From assembly GCF_042186555.1 (NCBI RefSeq), contig NC_133329.1:186448206-186512205 (forward strand): a stretch of 64,000 nt of DNA, in the 5' to 3' direction. Of this stretch, positions 33,968-44,635 are shown in pieces (the stretch's first letter is position 1; the number at the start of each line of letters is the position of its first letter). The notes beneath the pieces were generated by a model. That model had not been told where the DNA came from. It saw only the letters and a list, made by a program, of their open reading frames with translations, and made no database searches. Made by a program: the position numbers and the translations under genes. The DNA is from Aquarana catesbeiana. Taxonomy: Eukaryota; Chordata; Amphibia; Anura; Ranidae.

Positions 33968-36900
33968 GATAGGGTATTATTATTTTTATTATACAGGATT
34001 TATATAGCACCGACAGTTTACGCAGCGCTTTACAACATTAGGGCAGACAGTACAAGTACAATACAATTCAATACAGGAGGAATCAGAGGGCCCTGCTCGT
34101 TAGAGCTTACAATCTAGGAGGGAGGGTCAAGTTATACAAAAGGGTAATAGCTGTGGGGGATGAGCTAATGGAGAAAATAGTGCAGTTGTTAGATGGAGGC
34201 AGGATAGGCTTCTCTGAAGAGGAAAGTTTTCAGGGATCGCCTAAAAGTGGATAAATTTGGAGACAGTCTGACAGATTGGGGTAGGGAATTCCAAAGGATA
34301 GGCGAGGCTCAGGAGAAGTCCTGGAGGCGGATATGGGAGGAGTTGATGAGGGAGCTAGAGAGCAGGAGGTCTTGGGAGGAACGGAGATGGCGATTAGGTT
34401 GGTATTTTGAGACTAGGTTAGTGATGTAGCTGGGGGCAGAGTTGTGGATGGCTTTGTAACTTATTGTTAGTATTTTGAATTATTTGGGCGAGTGGTAGCC
34501 AATGGAGGGATTGGCAGAGAGGGGTAGCAGACACTGAGCGGTTTGTAAGGTGGATGAGTCTGGCAGCAGCATTCATGATGGACTGAAGGGGGGATAGTCT
34601 ATTTAAAGGTAAGCCAATGAGGAGTGAGTTGCAGTAGTCAAGGCGAGAGATAACCAGGGAGTGAATCAGGAGCTTTGTGATTTCACTGGTTAGAAAGGGA
34701 CGTAGTTTAGAGATGTTGCGGAGGTTGAGGCGGCAAGCTTTGGAAAGTGATTGGATGTGGGGCCGAAAGGAGAGTTTAGAATCCAGGATAACTCCTAGCA
34801 CCCTGACATGTGGGGACGGGTGGATGGTTTTGCCATTGCTCTTGACAGAGAAGTCAGGGGAAGAGGCACATGGGGGAGGAAATATTATAAGCTCGGTTTT
34901 GGACAAGTTAAGTTCGAGGAAGTGGTGTGACATCTATACAGATATGTCGGTTAGTAAGTTAGTGATGCGTGAGGAGACTGATGGAGTGAGTTGAGGGGTG
35001 GAGAGATAGATTTGTGTGTCATCAGCATAGAAATGATATTGAAAGCCGTGAGAGGCTATCAACTGACCCAGTGAAGAGGTGTAGATTGAAAATAAAAGAG
35101 GTCCAAGAACAGAACCTTGGGGGACCCCGACAGAGAAGGGAAGAGGAGTGGAGGAAGTAGAATTGTAAGTGACACTGAAGGTGCGTTGGGATAGGTAGGA
35201 TGAGAGCCACTGAAGAGCACAGTCACGAAGACCGAGGGAGTAAAGTTTTTTGAGGAGGAGGGAGTGGTCAACCATGTCAAAGGCAGCTGAAAGATCCAGA
35301 AGTAGGAGTACAGAATAGTGTCCGTTGGTTTTTGCAGTTAGTAGGTCATTTGTGAGTTTTAAAAGAGCAGTTTCTGTGGAGTGTTGAGGGCGAAATCCAG
35401 ATTGAAGGGGATCAAGAAGGTTGTTTTTAATGAGGTGGTCACTCGGTTGTAAACCAGGCGTTCAAGGAGTTTAGAGGAAAAGGGGAGCAAGTAGATAGGG
35501 TGTAGGTTGTTAAGATTGGTAGGGTCCAAGGACGGCTTTTTGAGTATGGGGGTGACCAGTGCATGTTTTAGAGCATCGGGGAAGATGCCAGAGGTGAGGG
35601 AGAGATTGAAGATGTGGGTTAGAGAGTGTAGGATGGGGTCAGAGGGCGACCGTAGCATATGAGAGGGAATAGGGTCCAGGGGACAGGTAGTTAGGTGGGC
35701 GATAGAAAGGAGTTTAGCAACTTCCTCTGTAGTAGCAGATTTGAATAGGGGGAGTGTCAGTTGTACCTGTTGACATGGGGTCTTAGCTGGGGGAGATACC
35801 TGTAGAATGGAGATTTCATCACGGATTGTATCAATCTTGTTTTTGAAGTGATTAGCGATTTCCTGGGCAGTGAGTAAGTCAGTGGGTGGAGGACAAGGTA
35901 GAGAAGAGTTTATGGGGATTGGATGAGAAGGTGTTAATAAGAGTTGTAAAATAGGTTTGCTTGGCAGTGTGGAGCAAAGAATAGTATTTTTGGAGGGCAG
36001 ATTTGTATTGGTTGAAGTCTTTGAGAGACTTTGTCTTGTGGCACAGACGCTCAAGAGCACGACTACGTTTTTTGAGAATTTTAGTGTCAGCTGTTTGCCA
36101 GGGTTATAGGGGTCGAGGCCTGATTCTGTGTGTAGTGAGGGGAGTGAGCTTGTCCAGGGTGGAGGACAGAGATTTATTGTAGATGGACGTGGCTTGGTTG
36201 GGGCAGGACAGGGGAGAGATTTTGTCATAGAGGTGGTCAGTAGCAGAATAGAGGAGAGAGGAGTTGAAGTTGTGAAAATTTCTACGGGTGATGGTTAGGC
36301 GATTGGAGGGAAAGGTGGTGGAAGACAGGGGGAGAGAGAAACTAATAAGGTGGTGGTCGGAGAGAGGAAAAGGATTGTTTGAGAAGTTGCACGGAGTGCA
36401 TAGGTAGGAGAATACAAGGTCAAGCATGTTGCCATCAGAGTGAGTAAAAGCCTGTACCCATTGCTTCAGGTCAAATGAAGAGGTTAGACTAAGAAGTTTA
36501 GAAGTAGCAGGAGTGTTTGTATTAGCAGGGATGTTGAAATCACCGAGAAGGATTGTGGGAATATTCCGAAGAGAGAAAGTAGGGTAGCCAGGCAGAAAAC
36601 TCATCAAGGAAAGTCGATAATGGTCCAGGGGGCCGGTAGATCACAGCAATTCTTAGGGAAGTAGGAGAGAATAGACGTATACAGTGGGCTTCGAATGAAG
36701 AGAGGGAAAAAGAGGGAGGAGGGTGAATAACCTGGAAGGTGCTCTGGGGGGATAGGAGGAATCCCACTCCACCTCCCTTGCGTCCATTAGGCCTAGGGGA
36801 GTGAGTCCAGTGAAGGCCACCCTGGGAGAGGGAAGCAGGAGAAGGGGTGTCGTATTCGTGGAGCCAGGTTGCGGTGAGAGCAAGCAGATTAAAGGAATTA

Positions 36901-37460
36901 GTGACAAAGAGGTCATGAACAGCAGTGAGTTTGTTGCAGACAGAGCGGGTGTTCCAGAGGGCGCAGGAGAGAGGGAGGCTGGTGTTGGGAAGAAGAGGAA
37001 TGGAGACTAAATTGTGTAGAGTGCAACTACTGCCAGAGGGTGTAGGGTGATGGTGATGGGTGTGTTGGGCACAGTTAAATAAGGGGGGCCCAGGGTTTGC
37101 GGAAATATCTCTAGCGATTAGGAGAAGCAGAAGAGTGAGGGAGGTAATATGAGAATATGATTTGTATGAGGGGACATGCTTCAGTATCCTGGGGGGTATG
37201 TTAGCAAGTGGGCTTAGAGTTAGAAAGAGGTGATGAGTGCAGTAATAGGGGGAGGGGAGAAGTGAGGGTGATATGTACAGATTGTGGGGTGGAGCAGAGG
37301 GATGAAGAAAAGGGAGTTGGAGGAGAGAGGCAGCAATTGTGAAAAGGAGGAGAGGTAAAGAGTGCTTGTTTCAGAGAGGAAGATGATAAAATTTGGAAAT
37401 GGGTTCACCTGCAGTCTGTTATAGTTAGCTTTGTGCAAATCGCTGAAGTGTAAGAGCAGA
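33968..37460 (-). mobile_element. L2-clade LINE
   Basis: The 3 prime end at 33968-34060 is the L2-type tail: a TTATTATTTTTATTATA stretch, then the inverse of the conserved GTAAAGCGCTGCG stem region (near 34010-34035). The ORF covers endonuclease and RT on the minus strand. It lies inside L1-3, next to GC/GA element copy 2. Its 5 prime boundary near 37460 is uncertain. Confidence 0.8.
34418..37010 (-). pseudogene. L2 LINE endonuclease-reverse transcriptase
   Basis: 36916-36540 and 36607-36104 form the endonuclease (GVGFLLS, ILLGDFNIPAN, LSDHHLISF). 36228-35359 is the linker and RT start (LVTPILKKPSLDP). 35275-34934 has GVPQGSVLGPLLFSIY and FYADDTQIYL (YADD intact). 34933-34418 is the RT C-terminus (LNLSKTELIIFPP, ISRLDYCNSLL). 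These blocks are diagnostic of the CR1/L2 group. Frameshifts near 36110, 35385 and 34935. Confidence 0.85.
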
Positions 37461-37955
37461 AGTGCCACTTATTTGAAGAACCCCCTGTATGTGCAGCCCC
37501 CTGTATGTGCTCCCCCGTAAAGAAGGCCTTGTTTTTATACTGTGTGTTGGGTGTGGGTTGAATCTGGCAATTAATCAATTAGGAGGGGATATTAGGAACA
37601 CAGCTAGCAGGGCATAACTTTCATACCACAATCAAACTGCAAGGGGACTAAAAGGCCAAAATTGTAAAGATAAGGGAACCCATAATTTAGGTAAGACTTA
37701 ATGGCTAAATAAACATTGAAATAATGTGAGCGTGGCTACAGATGGAGTTGGAACAGTGGTGACAAACAGGTTTACCAAATATGCATTTGTGCAGTCAGTC
37801 AATATTCAGTTTTAAGGTATGTGGAGGTATAAACGCAGGTTTACCTGTGAAGAGAGAAGAAGATGTTCAGATGGATGGTGCAAGAGCAGAAGTGCCACTT
37901 ATTTAAAGAACCCCACTTTGGAAGAACCCCCTGTATGTGTAGCCCCCTGTATGAG
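37450..37955. repeat. Direct repeat (AGAGCAGAAGTGCCACTTATTT) around 0.4 kb of unassigned DNA
   Basis: About 55 bp starting AAGAGCAGAAGTGCCACTT occurs at 37452-37506 and 37882-37953, both followed by CCCCTGTATGTG(C/T)AGCCCCCTGTATG. The DNA between has no coding features. It may be a tandem duplication in the GC/GA element or the scar of an insertion. Confidence 0.6.
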
Positions 37956-37967
37956 GGTACTGTACAT

Positions 37968-38020
37968 CTCGCGCTCGCTGCAATAGGAAAAACACATTTT
38001 CTTATTGCAGCGAGCGCGAG
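37968..38020. repeat. 18-bp perfect hairpin (CTCGCGCTCGCTGCAATA)
   Basis: Arms 37968-37985 and 38003-38020 are exact inverses with a 17-nt A/T-rich spacer. Confidence 0.85.
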
Positions 38021-39003
38021 AAAGAATTCCCCTCCAAGAACATACCAGGCCCTTAGGTCTGGTATGGATGTTAGGGGGAACCCCCTACGCCAAAAAGACG
38101 GCATGGAGGTCCCCCCAAAATCCATACCAGACCCTTATCCGAGCATGCAGCCCAGCCGGTCAGGGAAGGGGGTGCCCCCCTCCTGAATCATACCAGGCCG
38201 CATGCCCTCAACATTGGGGGTGGGAGCTTTGGGGAAGGGGGGGCGCCCTGCGGCCCCCCCACCCCAAAGCACCTTGTCCCCATGTTGATGAGGACAAGGG
38301 CCTCTTCCCGACAGCCCTGGCCGTTGGTTGTCGGGGTCTGCGGGCGGGGGGCTTATCGGAATCCGGGAGCCCTCTTTAATAAGGGGGCCCCCAGATTCCG
38401 GCCCCCCACCCTATGTGAATGAGTATGGGGTACATCGTACCCCTACCCGTTCACCTGGGGGGAAAAGTGTCAATAAAAAAACACACTACACAGGTTTTTA
38501 AAGTAATTAGACAGCTCCGGGGGTCTTCCGACTTTGGGGGTCTCTCTTCCGACTTCTCCACTCTCTCCGGACTCTTCTCCCGGTTTCTGGCCTCTTCTCC
38601 CGGTGTCAGGTTCTTCTCCCGCTCTCCAGCCTCTTCTCCCGCTCTCAGATTCTTCTGCTGGGCTCCTCCGCTATCTTCTGCTCTTTTGCCACTCTTTTGC
38701 TAGCGTTGGCCCGGTCTTCTCCATTGTCTTGTTCCCTCTTCCCTTCTTCCGATGTTGACACAACGCTCTCTCCCGTTGTAATGCCGTGTGCGCAGTGTGC
38801 GACAACTTATATAGGCATGGTGACATACGGCAGTGACTACGCCGCAGCCCCTTTCCTGACCGGCCGGGCTGCGTCCTCGGATAAGGGTCTGGTATGGATT
38901 TTGTGGTGGACCCCAACTCCATTTTTTTGGCATAGGGGGTTCCCCTTAACATCCATACCAGACCTAAGGGCCTGGTATGCCCTTGGAGGGGAACCCATGC
39001 CGG
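37968..39003 (-). mobile_element. GC/GA-rich DNA element, copy 2
   Basis: Minus-strand copy. In its own direction: dyad unit (38990-38880), TATATAAG (38813-38806), GAAGA-rich tract (38760-38520), T-rich stretch, G/C blocks shared with copy 1, dyad unit (38140-38040), and an 18-bp hairpin. The AATAAA is lost. It is inserted beside L2 in the start of L1-3 ORF2 (after the AHKA linker at 39005). Confidence 0.7.
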
Positions 39004-39637
39004 CTTTATGAGCATTCCACAATATGGTATTGTTAGATGGTGATCCTTTGTTCAGATCGAAAAATTCTTCAAGTCGTTCACGAATAAAGGCAGAGTGTTC
39101 AGTTGAGTGGAGGACAGAGGAATTGGCTCTCCATATCCTTGTGCGCAGTTGTGAAATCTTATCTGTGGTTATATATCTGGGGCATGATCCGACCATGTTA
39201 TCGTGTCTATAGTAGACTCAGAGTATTTAGATCCCATTTGTCCACTAGAAAGAAGTCGATCCGGGTATAGGAATCGTGCCGATGGAAGAAAAAGTAATAG
39301 TCACGTTCTATGGTATGGTGACATCTCCAAACATCGTACAGGTCGTGGTTTCGAATACAAGTACCCATTGGTGACGTGAGTCTCGTGTTGCGAGAAGATG
39401 TGTCCAGGGAGTTGTCAGGTACCATATTAAAGTCCCCGCACATGATAAGCCGGCAGAATGCAGTTGCATCCTTGACTTAGCTGGGCTGTTGCTGGCAGAT
39501 GATGGCAGGGAGGAAGGAGAGGCACCCAGCAAGTCATTCTGTGCTGATATTTCCAGTCCATCAGCATCAGGGAGATCTGTGTAGGCTGTAGCAGGTTCGT
39601 GTGGAGGGCCGCAGCCGCCATCTTGGATTTTCAGCAT
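39004..39637 (-). pseudogene. L1-3 ORF1 start joined to ORF2 endonuclease (internal deletion)
   Basis: The ORF1 start (ATG at 39621, context CCAAGATGGCGGC, as in L1-1 and L1-4) runs about 60 residues with one frameshift, then meets the middle of the endonuclease near 39450 (MCGDFNMVP, SYTRIDFFLV). 39196-39004 continues the endonuclease end and linker (TILWNAHKA). The rest of ORF1 and the first half of the endonuclease are missing. Confidence 0.75.
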
Positions 39638-39727
39638 GATGAAGAAATCTGTCAGTTTCTTAGGCTGACTGAATTCTTTCCTCTTGTGGGTCGGATATGT
39701 AATCCTGTGTGTTGAAGGTCCGGATGG

Positions 39728-40015
39728 TTACATAGTTAGTCAGGTTGAAAAAAGACACAAGTCCATCCAGTTCAACCTTAAAAACAATAAATAAAATAAA
39801 AAATATCGTATAATCCAATATACCCTATTTTATACCCACAGTTGATCCAGAGGAAGGCAAAAAAATCTACTGAGCTGGCCAGAACCACCTCTGGTGGGAG
39901 TCTATTCCACGTTTTCACAGCTCTTACTGTGAAGAAACCTTTCCGTATTTGGAGATGAAATCTCCTTTCCTCTAGACATAAAGAGTGCACATGTGTTCTC
40001 TGGGTTGACCGTGGT
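39728..40015 (-). mobile_element. CR1-type LINE, 3 prime end fragment
   Basis: Encodes the CR1 C-terminus (CLEERRFHLQIRKGFFTVRA, TWNRLPPEVVLAS) and ends with the typical tail around TTGAAAAAAGACACAAGTCC (39746-39765 in plus sense). 5 prime truncated, inserted in the L1-3 5 prime UTR. Confidence 0.8.
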
Positions 40016-40086
40016 TGTTGAGAGGGATGAGGATAGCTGTGGGTAAGTGATAGGAATGTCAGTGCAGGAGCTGTGAAGTCAGACAT

Positions 40087-40093
40087 CCATCTT
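40087..40093 (-). promoter_or_regulatory. YY1-like AAGATGG near L1-3 5 prime end
   Basis: AAGATGG about 27 nt from the L1-3 5 prime end, equivalent to 6017-6024 and 60239-60247. Confidence 0.35.
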
Positions 40094-40130
40094 ACTCGGC
40101 GGTTAGCCACACCCCCCATAGGCGTTTTTT

Positions 40131-40484
40131 GACCAAGATTAGGTGTGCGGTCAAACGCCCTGAGGTGAGCAGATTCACTTAGAGGGGGAGCACAAGTTTG
40201 TTAATATGTTTGATATTATGCACTTTCATGCACTTTATTTATATGTCATATCACATTGGTTACATCAATATAGTGCAGCATTTTTCATCTGTTATTGTTT
40301 AATTTGCCAGCACAATGGACATTTTATATAATATATGTTATTATGTTTAATATCATGCACGGTTTGCACTAAGATATTCATGCATTTTATATGTGTCATA
40401 TTGAAAATCTTAGAGCGACATTTTATTTGTTTTTATATATTTATGCACTTATGAGATTGTGATCAGTGCCAGCAGCTGTATCAA
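40131..40484. other. AT-rich unassigned DNA right of L1-3
   Basis: Contains the second half of what seems a pre-existing repeat interrupted by L1-3 (GGTCAAACGCCC near 40152). No gene recognised. Confidence 0.4.
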
Positions 40485-40880
40485 TTAACCACTTCCATAC
40501 AGGGCATTTTCACCCCTTTCCTGCCCAGGCCAATTTTCAGCTTTCAGCACTGTCGCACTTTGAATAACAATTGCGCGGTCATACTACACTGTACCCAAAT
40601 GAAATTTTTATCATTTTTTTCCCCACTAATAGAGCTTTCTTTTGGTGATATTTGATCACCCCTGCATTTTTTATTTCTTGTGCTATAAACAAAAAAATAG
40701 TGACAAGTTTGAAAAAAACACAATATTTTTTACTTTTTGCTATAAGTATCCAATTTTTTTTTTTTTTTTTAAACAAATTTTTTCCTCAGTTTAGGCCGAT
40801 ACGTATTATTCTACATATCTTTTGGTAAAAAATATCATAATAAGCGTATATTTATTGGTTTGCGCAAAAGTTATAGCGTC
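40485..40880. mobile_element. TTAA-type element, copy ii (fragment)
   Basis: Starts TTAACCACTT and matches, in inverse, the blocks at 7950-8070 and 9100-9300 of copy i (TAGAGCTTTCTTTTGGTGATATTTGATCAC, TTTGCGCAAAAG). It stops at about 40880 where GC/GA copy 3 begins. Confidence 0.65.
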
Positions 40881-40884
40881 AATC

Positions 40885-41240
40885 CCAGGCACTGTTTCTG
40901 GTATGAATCTTTAGGGGAAACTCCACACCAAATTTAGAGTGGGAGAGAGTGTCAAGTCAACATCGGAAGAAAAACAGAGGGAGAAGACAGCGGAGAAGAC
41001 CAGGCAAAAGAGCGAGAAGACAGCGGAGGAGACTCAGCAGAAGTAAGCGGACAAAGGGAGAAGAACCAGAGAGAGAGTGGAGAAGAACCAGAGAGGGGAG
41101 AAGAACCGTCAGAGGCACAAGACGCCAGCGGAGGACACAGAGGAGCAAGAGAGGGGAGAAGAGATCGGAAGAGATGACGGAGCTGCCTTAATAAACTTTA
41201 AAAACATGTGTAATGTGTTTTATTTTTGACACTTTTTAGG
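40885..41240 (+). mobile_element. GC/GA-rich DNA element, copy 3 (fragment)
   Basis: GAGAAGA-rich tract (40965-41180), AATAAA (41190-41195), then TTTAAAAACATGTGTAATGTG and a T-rich stretch as in copies 2 and 4. The TATA region is gone. Confidence 0.65.
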
Positions 41241-41590
41241 TGAATGGGTGCAATACTGATTTTCATCCATTTTTCCATACAGAATTTGGACACGCAAGTC
41301 CATTCTCTGGACAGATCTGGATCTAAAAATGAGCATTGTTTGAGGACTCTAAGGCCTCTGGGTGTAATTTTATGTAGGAGATACTGTTCCAGAAAAAAAT
41401 CCATCCCACCAGTGTTGATTGGCAGAGGAAATTAAAACTTCTAATTTCAAAAACTTTTTACACAGGGATTTACCATGGTAATCTGGGTAAGGGGAAGTGG
41501 AGCTAAAAATTTGTAGGGAACAGAGAATAAAATTCATCTAGGATATTAAATTTAGCTTTTTCCATTTCTTTAATGAGCTCTATGTATGTG
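41241..41590 (-). pseudogene. Penelope-like N-terminal fragment, opposite strand
   Basis: The minus strand reads FLEQYLLHKITPRGLRVLKQ, resembling the PRGLR segment upstream of the RT in Penelope-like or Neptune elements. It abuts the plus-strand RT at about 41600, giving another head-to-head junction. Confidence 0.4.
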
Positions 41591-41599
41591 TCTACTATG

Positions 41600-42336
41600 T
41601 ATCAGCGTACAGCGGCTTCTCCATGTACATTGACCATTTTCTTCAACCCATTGCACAAAACCTTCCATCATATATCAGAGACAGTACTAATTTACTGTAC
41701 ATGCTTTCATTCTACACCTGGGAACCCACTTACCAGTGGGTGTCCTTGGATGTTACATCTCTATACACCTTCATTCCTCACGTAATAGGCCTCAGAGCAG
41801 TAGAACATTTCCCTTTCCTTTTGAGTTTGATCATACCTTTTATCTACAATCCCAAGGTACTGCTATGGGAGCCAGTTTTGCCCCAAGCTACGCAAACCTG
41901 ACCATGGGCTATTGGGAACTACAGCACATTTCATACAACAACCCCTTCACTGCCCAAATCATCTACTACAATAGCTACACTGATGATATTGTAATCATTT
42001 GGGATGGCACAGAGTGTAGAGTCATTTGTCAAGCATTTCAATCATAATTCTCTAGGGTTATCCTTCACCCATGTCAAAGACCCCGATAAAATAACCTTTC
42101 TTGATCTAGAACTTTTCCACAGTGAATCCCAAACACGTGCCACCAACTTTGTTAAACCAACCACTAGGAATTCCTACATCCATCGTCGAAGCTGCCACCA
42201 TCCCAGGTGGATTCCAAACATCACTAGGAGTCAGTTTCATAGAATTCGGCATAACTGTACCAAAGATGAAGACTATCACATACAGGGGAAACTCCTTTTA
42301 GAAAAATTTCAGGACAAAGGATACCCCCCACTTTAG
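41600..42336 (+). pseudogene. Penelope-like element 3, reverse transcriptase
   Basis: Pieces: YIDHFLQPIAQNLPSYIRDS, WVSLDVTSLYTFIPH (41623-41901); QGTAMGASFAPSYANLTMGY and the active site SYTDDIVIIW (41736-42047); LGLSFTHVKDPDKITFLDLE and RIRHNCTKDEDY (42004-42336). Frameshifts and stops between. The C-terminal RT part present here is the part missing from Penelope A. Confidence 0.85.
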
Positions 42337-42646
42337 TCCAAGAAGCTTACCTTTATCGTGCTCAAACCCACCCCCCCAAGCCCAAAACATCAGATGACCC
42401 ACAACCAACACGATTCACAACCCAATTTCACGACTGTCATAAAAAAATGGAGATCATCATTGGTCTATCCTGTTCAGAGACCCCTTTTTGGGCTCTTCCC
42501 TTACCCAACAACCCAAGGTTTCTTATCGCAAAGCTAAGAATATAAAGGAGTAAAATAGCACCCAGCAAAATCCAAAATGTCATACCCACCCGCTTTACAC
42601 ACTCCCCTAATTCCACTAGTAGGAATGTATCCATGTAAGAAAAAAA

Positions 42647-43080
42647 TTATGCCTTACTTGTAAATTTGTTGATCATGGCCCAAAAAATTTTACCATCAAA
42701 GGTAAAACATACACCATAAAAGAATTCCACAACTGTTGAAGTGAGTATGTGGTATATTGTCTGACCTGCCTGTGCGGCCTTTTCTATGTAGGCAGGACTA
42801 TACGCACCTTGCACCAACAACTTGGCGAACACAGGCGTTTCATTGAGAAGGGATGGGACAAACAGTGTCCCTCTGCATTTTCTCAAGGAACATTGCAAAT
42901 CTACCATGGGCCTCAGAGTCTGGGTCATTGAGGCCATCCCCAGAGGTCTTCCTGCTGTGGAATGTTTTAAACGCCTATGTCAGCAGGAGACCTACTAGAT
43001 ATACTCGTTGAACACTCTCTCGCCAGGGGGACTCATCGAAGAAATAGAGACACGTTCCTTATTATAGTCCCAATTTACCA
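42647..43080 (+). pseudogene. Penelope-like element 3, GIY-YIG endonuclease
   Basis: 42749-42931 reads VYCLTCLCGLFYVGRTIRTL with LGEHRRFIEKG, the GIY-YIG core with its Cys pair. Stops and frameshifts follow to about 43060 (an EEIE motif matches the end of copies A and B). Confidence 0.8.
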
Positions 43081-44148
43081 TTCTTCCTCCTTTTTATAAT
43101 TCCCATACCTCTTTTTGGTGTTTTACAGCGTTTTTTTTTTTTTTATGGTCATTTTTCACTTATTCCTGGACATCTAGTTCCTTACTAGTTGGGGATGATG
43201 ACCTTTTTATACGCATAGTAAGTAACTCCCTATCCCAATAGAAACCCTCCCCCCCCCCCCCCCCATTTCCATCTTCTTTTGTCTCTCATGTTTTTATATG
43301 TATCCCCAACAATGTATTCCATTGCTTAATTCTCAGTGCATTTTCATTCATTTTTTTACCTTTACATATTAATCCCTTATATTTTTTGTTAAACAATTGG
43401 TTTTTAATATCTTCTAAAAGTTTTTTACATTTTTCTGGGTCCGCTGGCTGTTATGGTTGCACAGCCGCGGACATCCTGCCCATGTATTTAAATTGCTCTC
43501 CACCCGAGAGCAATAGACCAGTAGAAAGAGCTGTGAGCTCAGAGCGTGTAGCCTGTACATTCACTACCCTCAGCTTGGATGCCCACCCTGCCGTAGTGAT
43601 GTCACTTCCGCTTCCGCGTCCCAGACTGGTCAGCGTGGAGCTTCCTGTCAAGTGGATACTGCAGAGAAGCCTATGACCAAAATCCACACCCCCATGGCCG
43701 AGGGATCATTACCGGAGCCTGCAGAGTGGCATCAGAGTACCCCAGGACACCCTCATCCCTGACAGGCATCTTCACCTTATGAACCTGTAAGTGTACATCT
43801 TACACTAACATTCTACTATCAGTAGTACTATTTCAGCTGGTGACTCCACCCCTTCTCTCACCTCTTTTTAGCTGACAGAAGTAATGGACACCCTCTGAGG
43901 ATGGCTGCCTCCTTCCCACACTAGATCTTAGTTTTGATTGACTAAGATGTGCTATTAAAGCCACCATTACACCATTGTTTACAAGGGCATCACACTATTT
44001 AGCGCAACAGAATCCTTTCCTTTTTTATGATTGTAGAACAAATATGAGGACTGAGATTTCCTTTATTTGAACTAGCAAAAGTGTGCTCATTCTAGAGCTG
44101 GTAACATTGAGGATATACAATATAATTTTAAAGAACTGTTTTTGTGGG
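43081..44148. other. Unassigned, probably Penelope 3 flank
   Basis: Poly-C (43248-43264) and a GC-rich part (43440-43700). No gene recognised. Confidence 0.35.
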
Positions 44149-44149
44149 T

Positions 44150-44635
44150 AAGAGACATAGGGGAGGAGTATGGATGGTATAAAAGTGGGAAGTATGTGCA
44201 GGTGAGGGAGAGGAATGTGGAGGGTATAACAGTGGGCAGTATGCACAGCAGAGGAGTGTGGAGGGTTTAAAGTGGGCACTATGTACAAGAGAAGAGTGTG
44301 GAGGGTATGCCAATTAGGCATTATCTACAGTAGAGGAGTGTGGAGGGTATGCCAGTGGGTAGTATGTAAAAGGGGAGTGTGGAGGGGATGACAGTGGGCA
44401 GTATGTACAGGATAGGACTGTGGAGGGTATGCCAGTGGGCAGTATGTACAAGAGAGGAGTGTAGAGGGGATGACCGTGGGCAGTATGTACAGGGAGAGGA
44501 ATGTGGAGGGGATGACAGTGGGCAGTATGTACAAGAGGGGAGAGTGGATGGTATAATAGCGAGCGGTATGTACAGGGAGAGGAATGTGGAGGGTATGACA
44601 TTGGGCGACATGTACAGGAGAGAAGTGTAGAGGAA
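44150..44635. repeat. Minisatellite (GAGTGTGGAGGGTATGACAGTGGGCAGTATGTAC)
   Basis: About ten units of 45-51 bp with consensus GGGCAGTATGTACAGGAGAGGAGTGTGGAGGGTATG. Frames open on both strands are repeat-derived. Confidence 0.85.

Larger units (their letters stand above)
19492..40119 (-). mobile_element. L1-clade LINE, L1-3, stretched to 20.6 kb by nested insertions
   Basis: The 3 prime end is a T-run at 19486-19497 followed by the inverse of AATAAA, and the 5 prime end is at about 40119. The short duplication AGGCGTTTTTT (19481-19491 and 40120-40130) flanks the whole. L1 pieces run, in gene order: 40119-40016, 39727-39004, 33958-31438, 24258-24017, 23132-22894, 22157-22049, 21796-21646 and 19614-19492. 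Everything between is a later insertion: CR1, GC/GA element copy 2 plus L2, the Penelope palindrome, two TA-flanked MITEs, the AGAGCC MITE and Tc1-2. The continuity of the ORF2 frame across several junctions supports the reconstruction. Confidence 0.75.
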
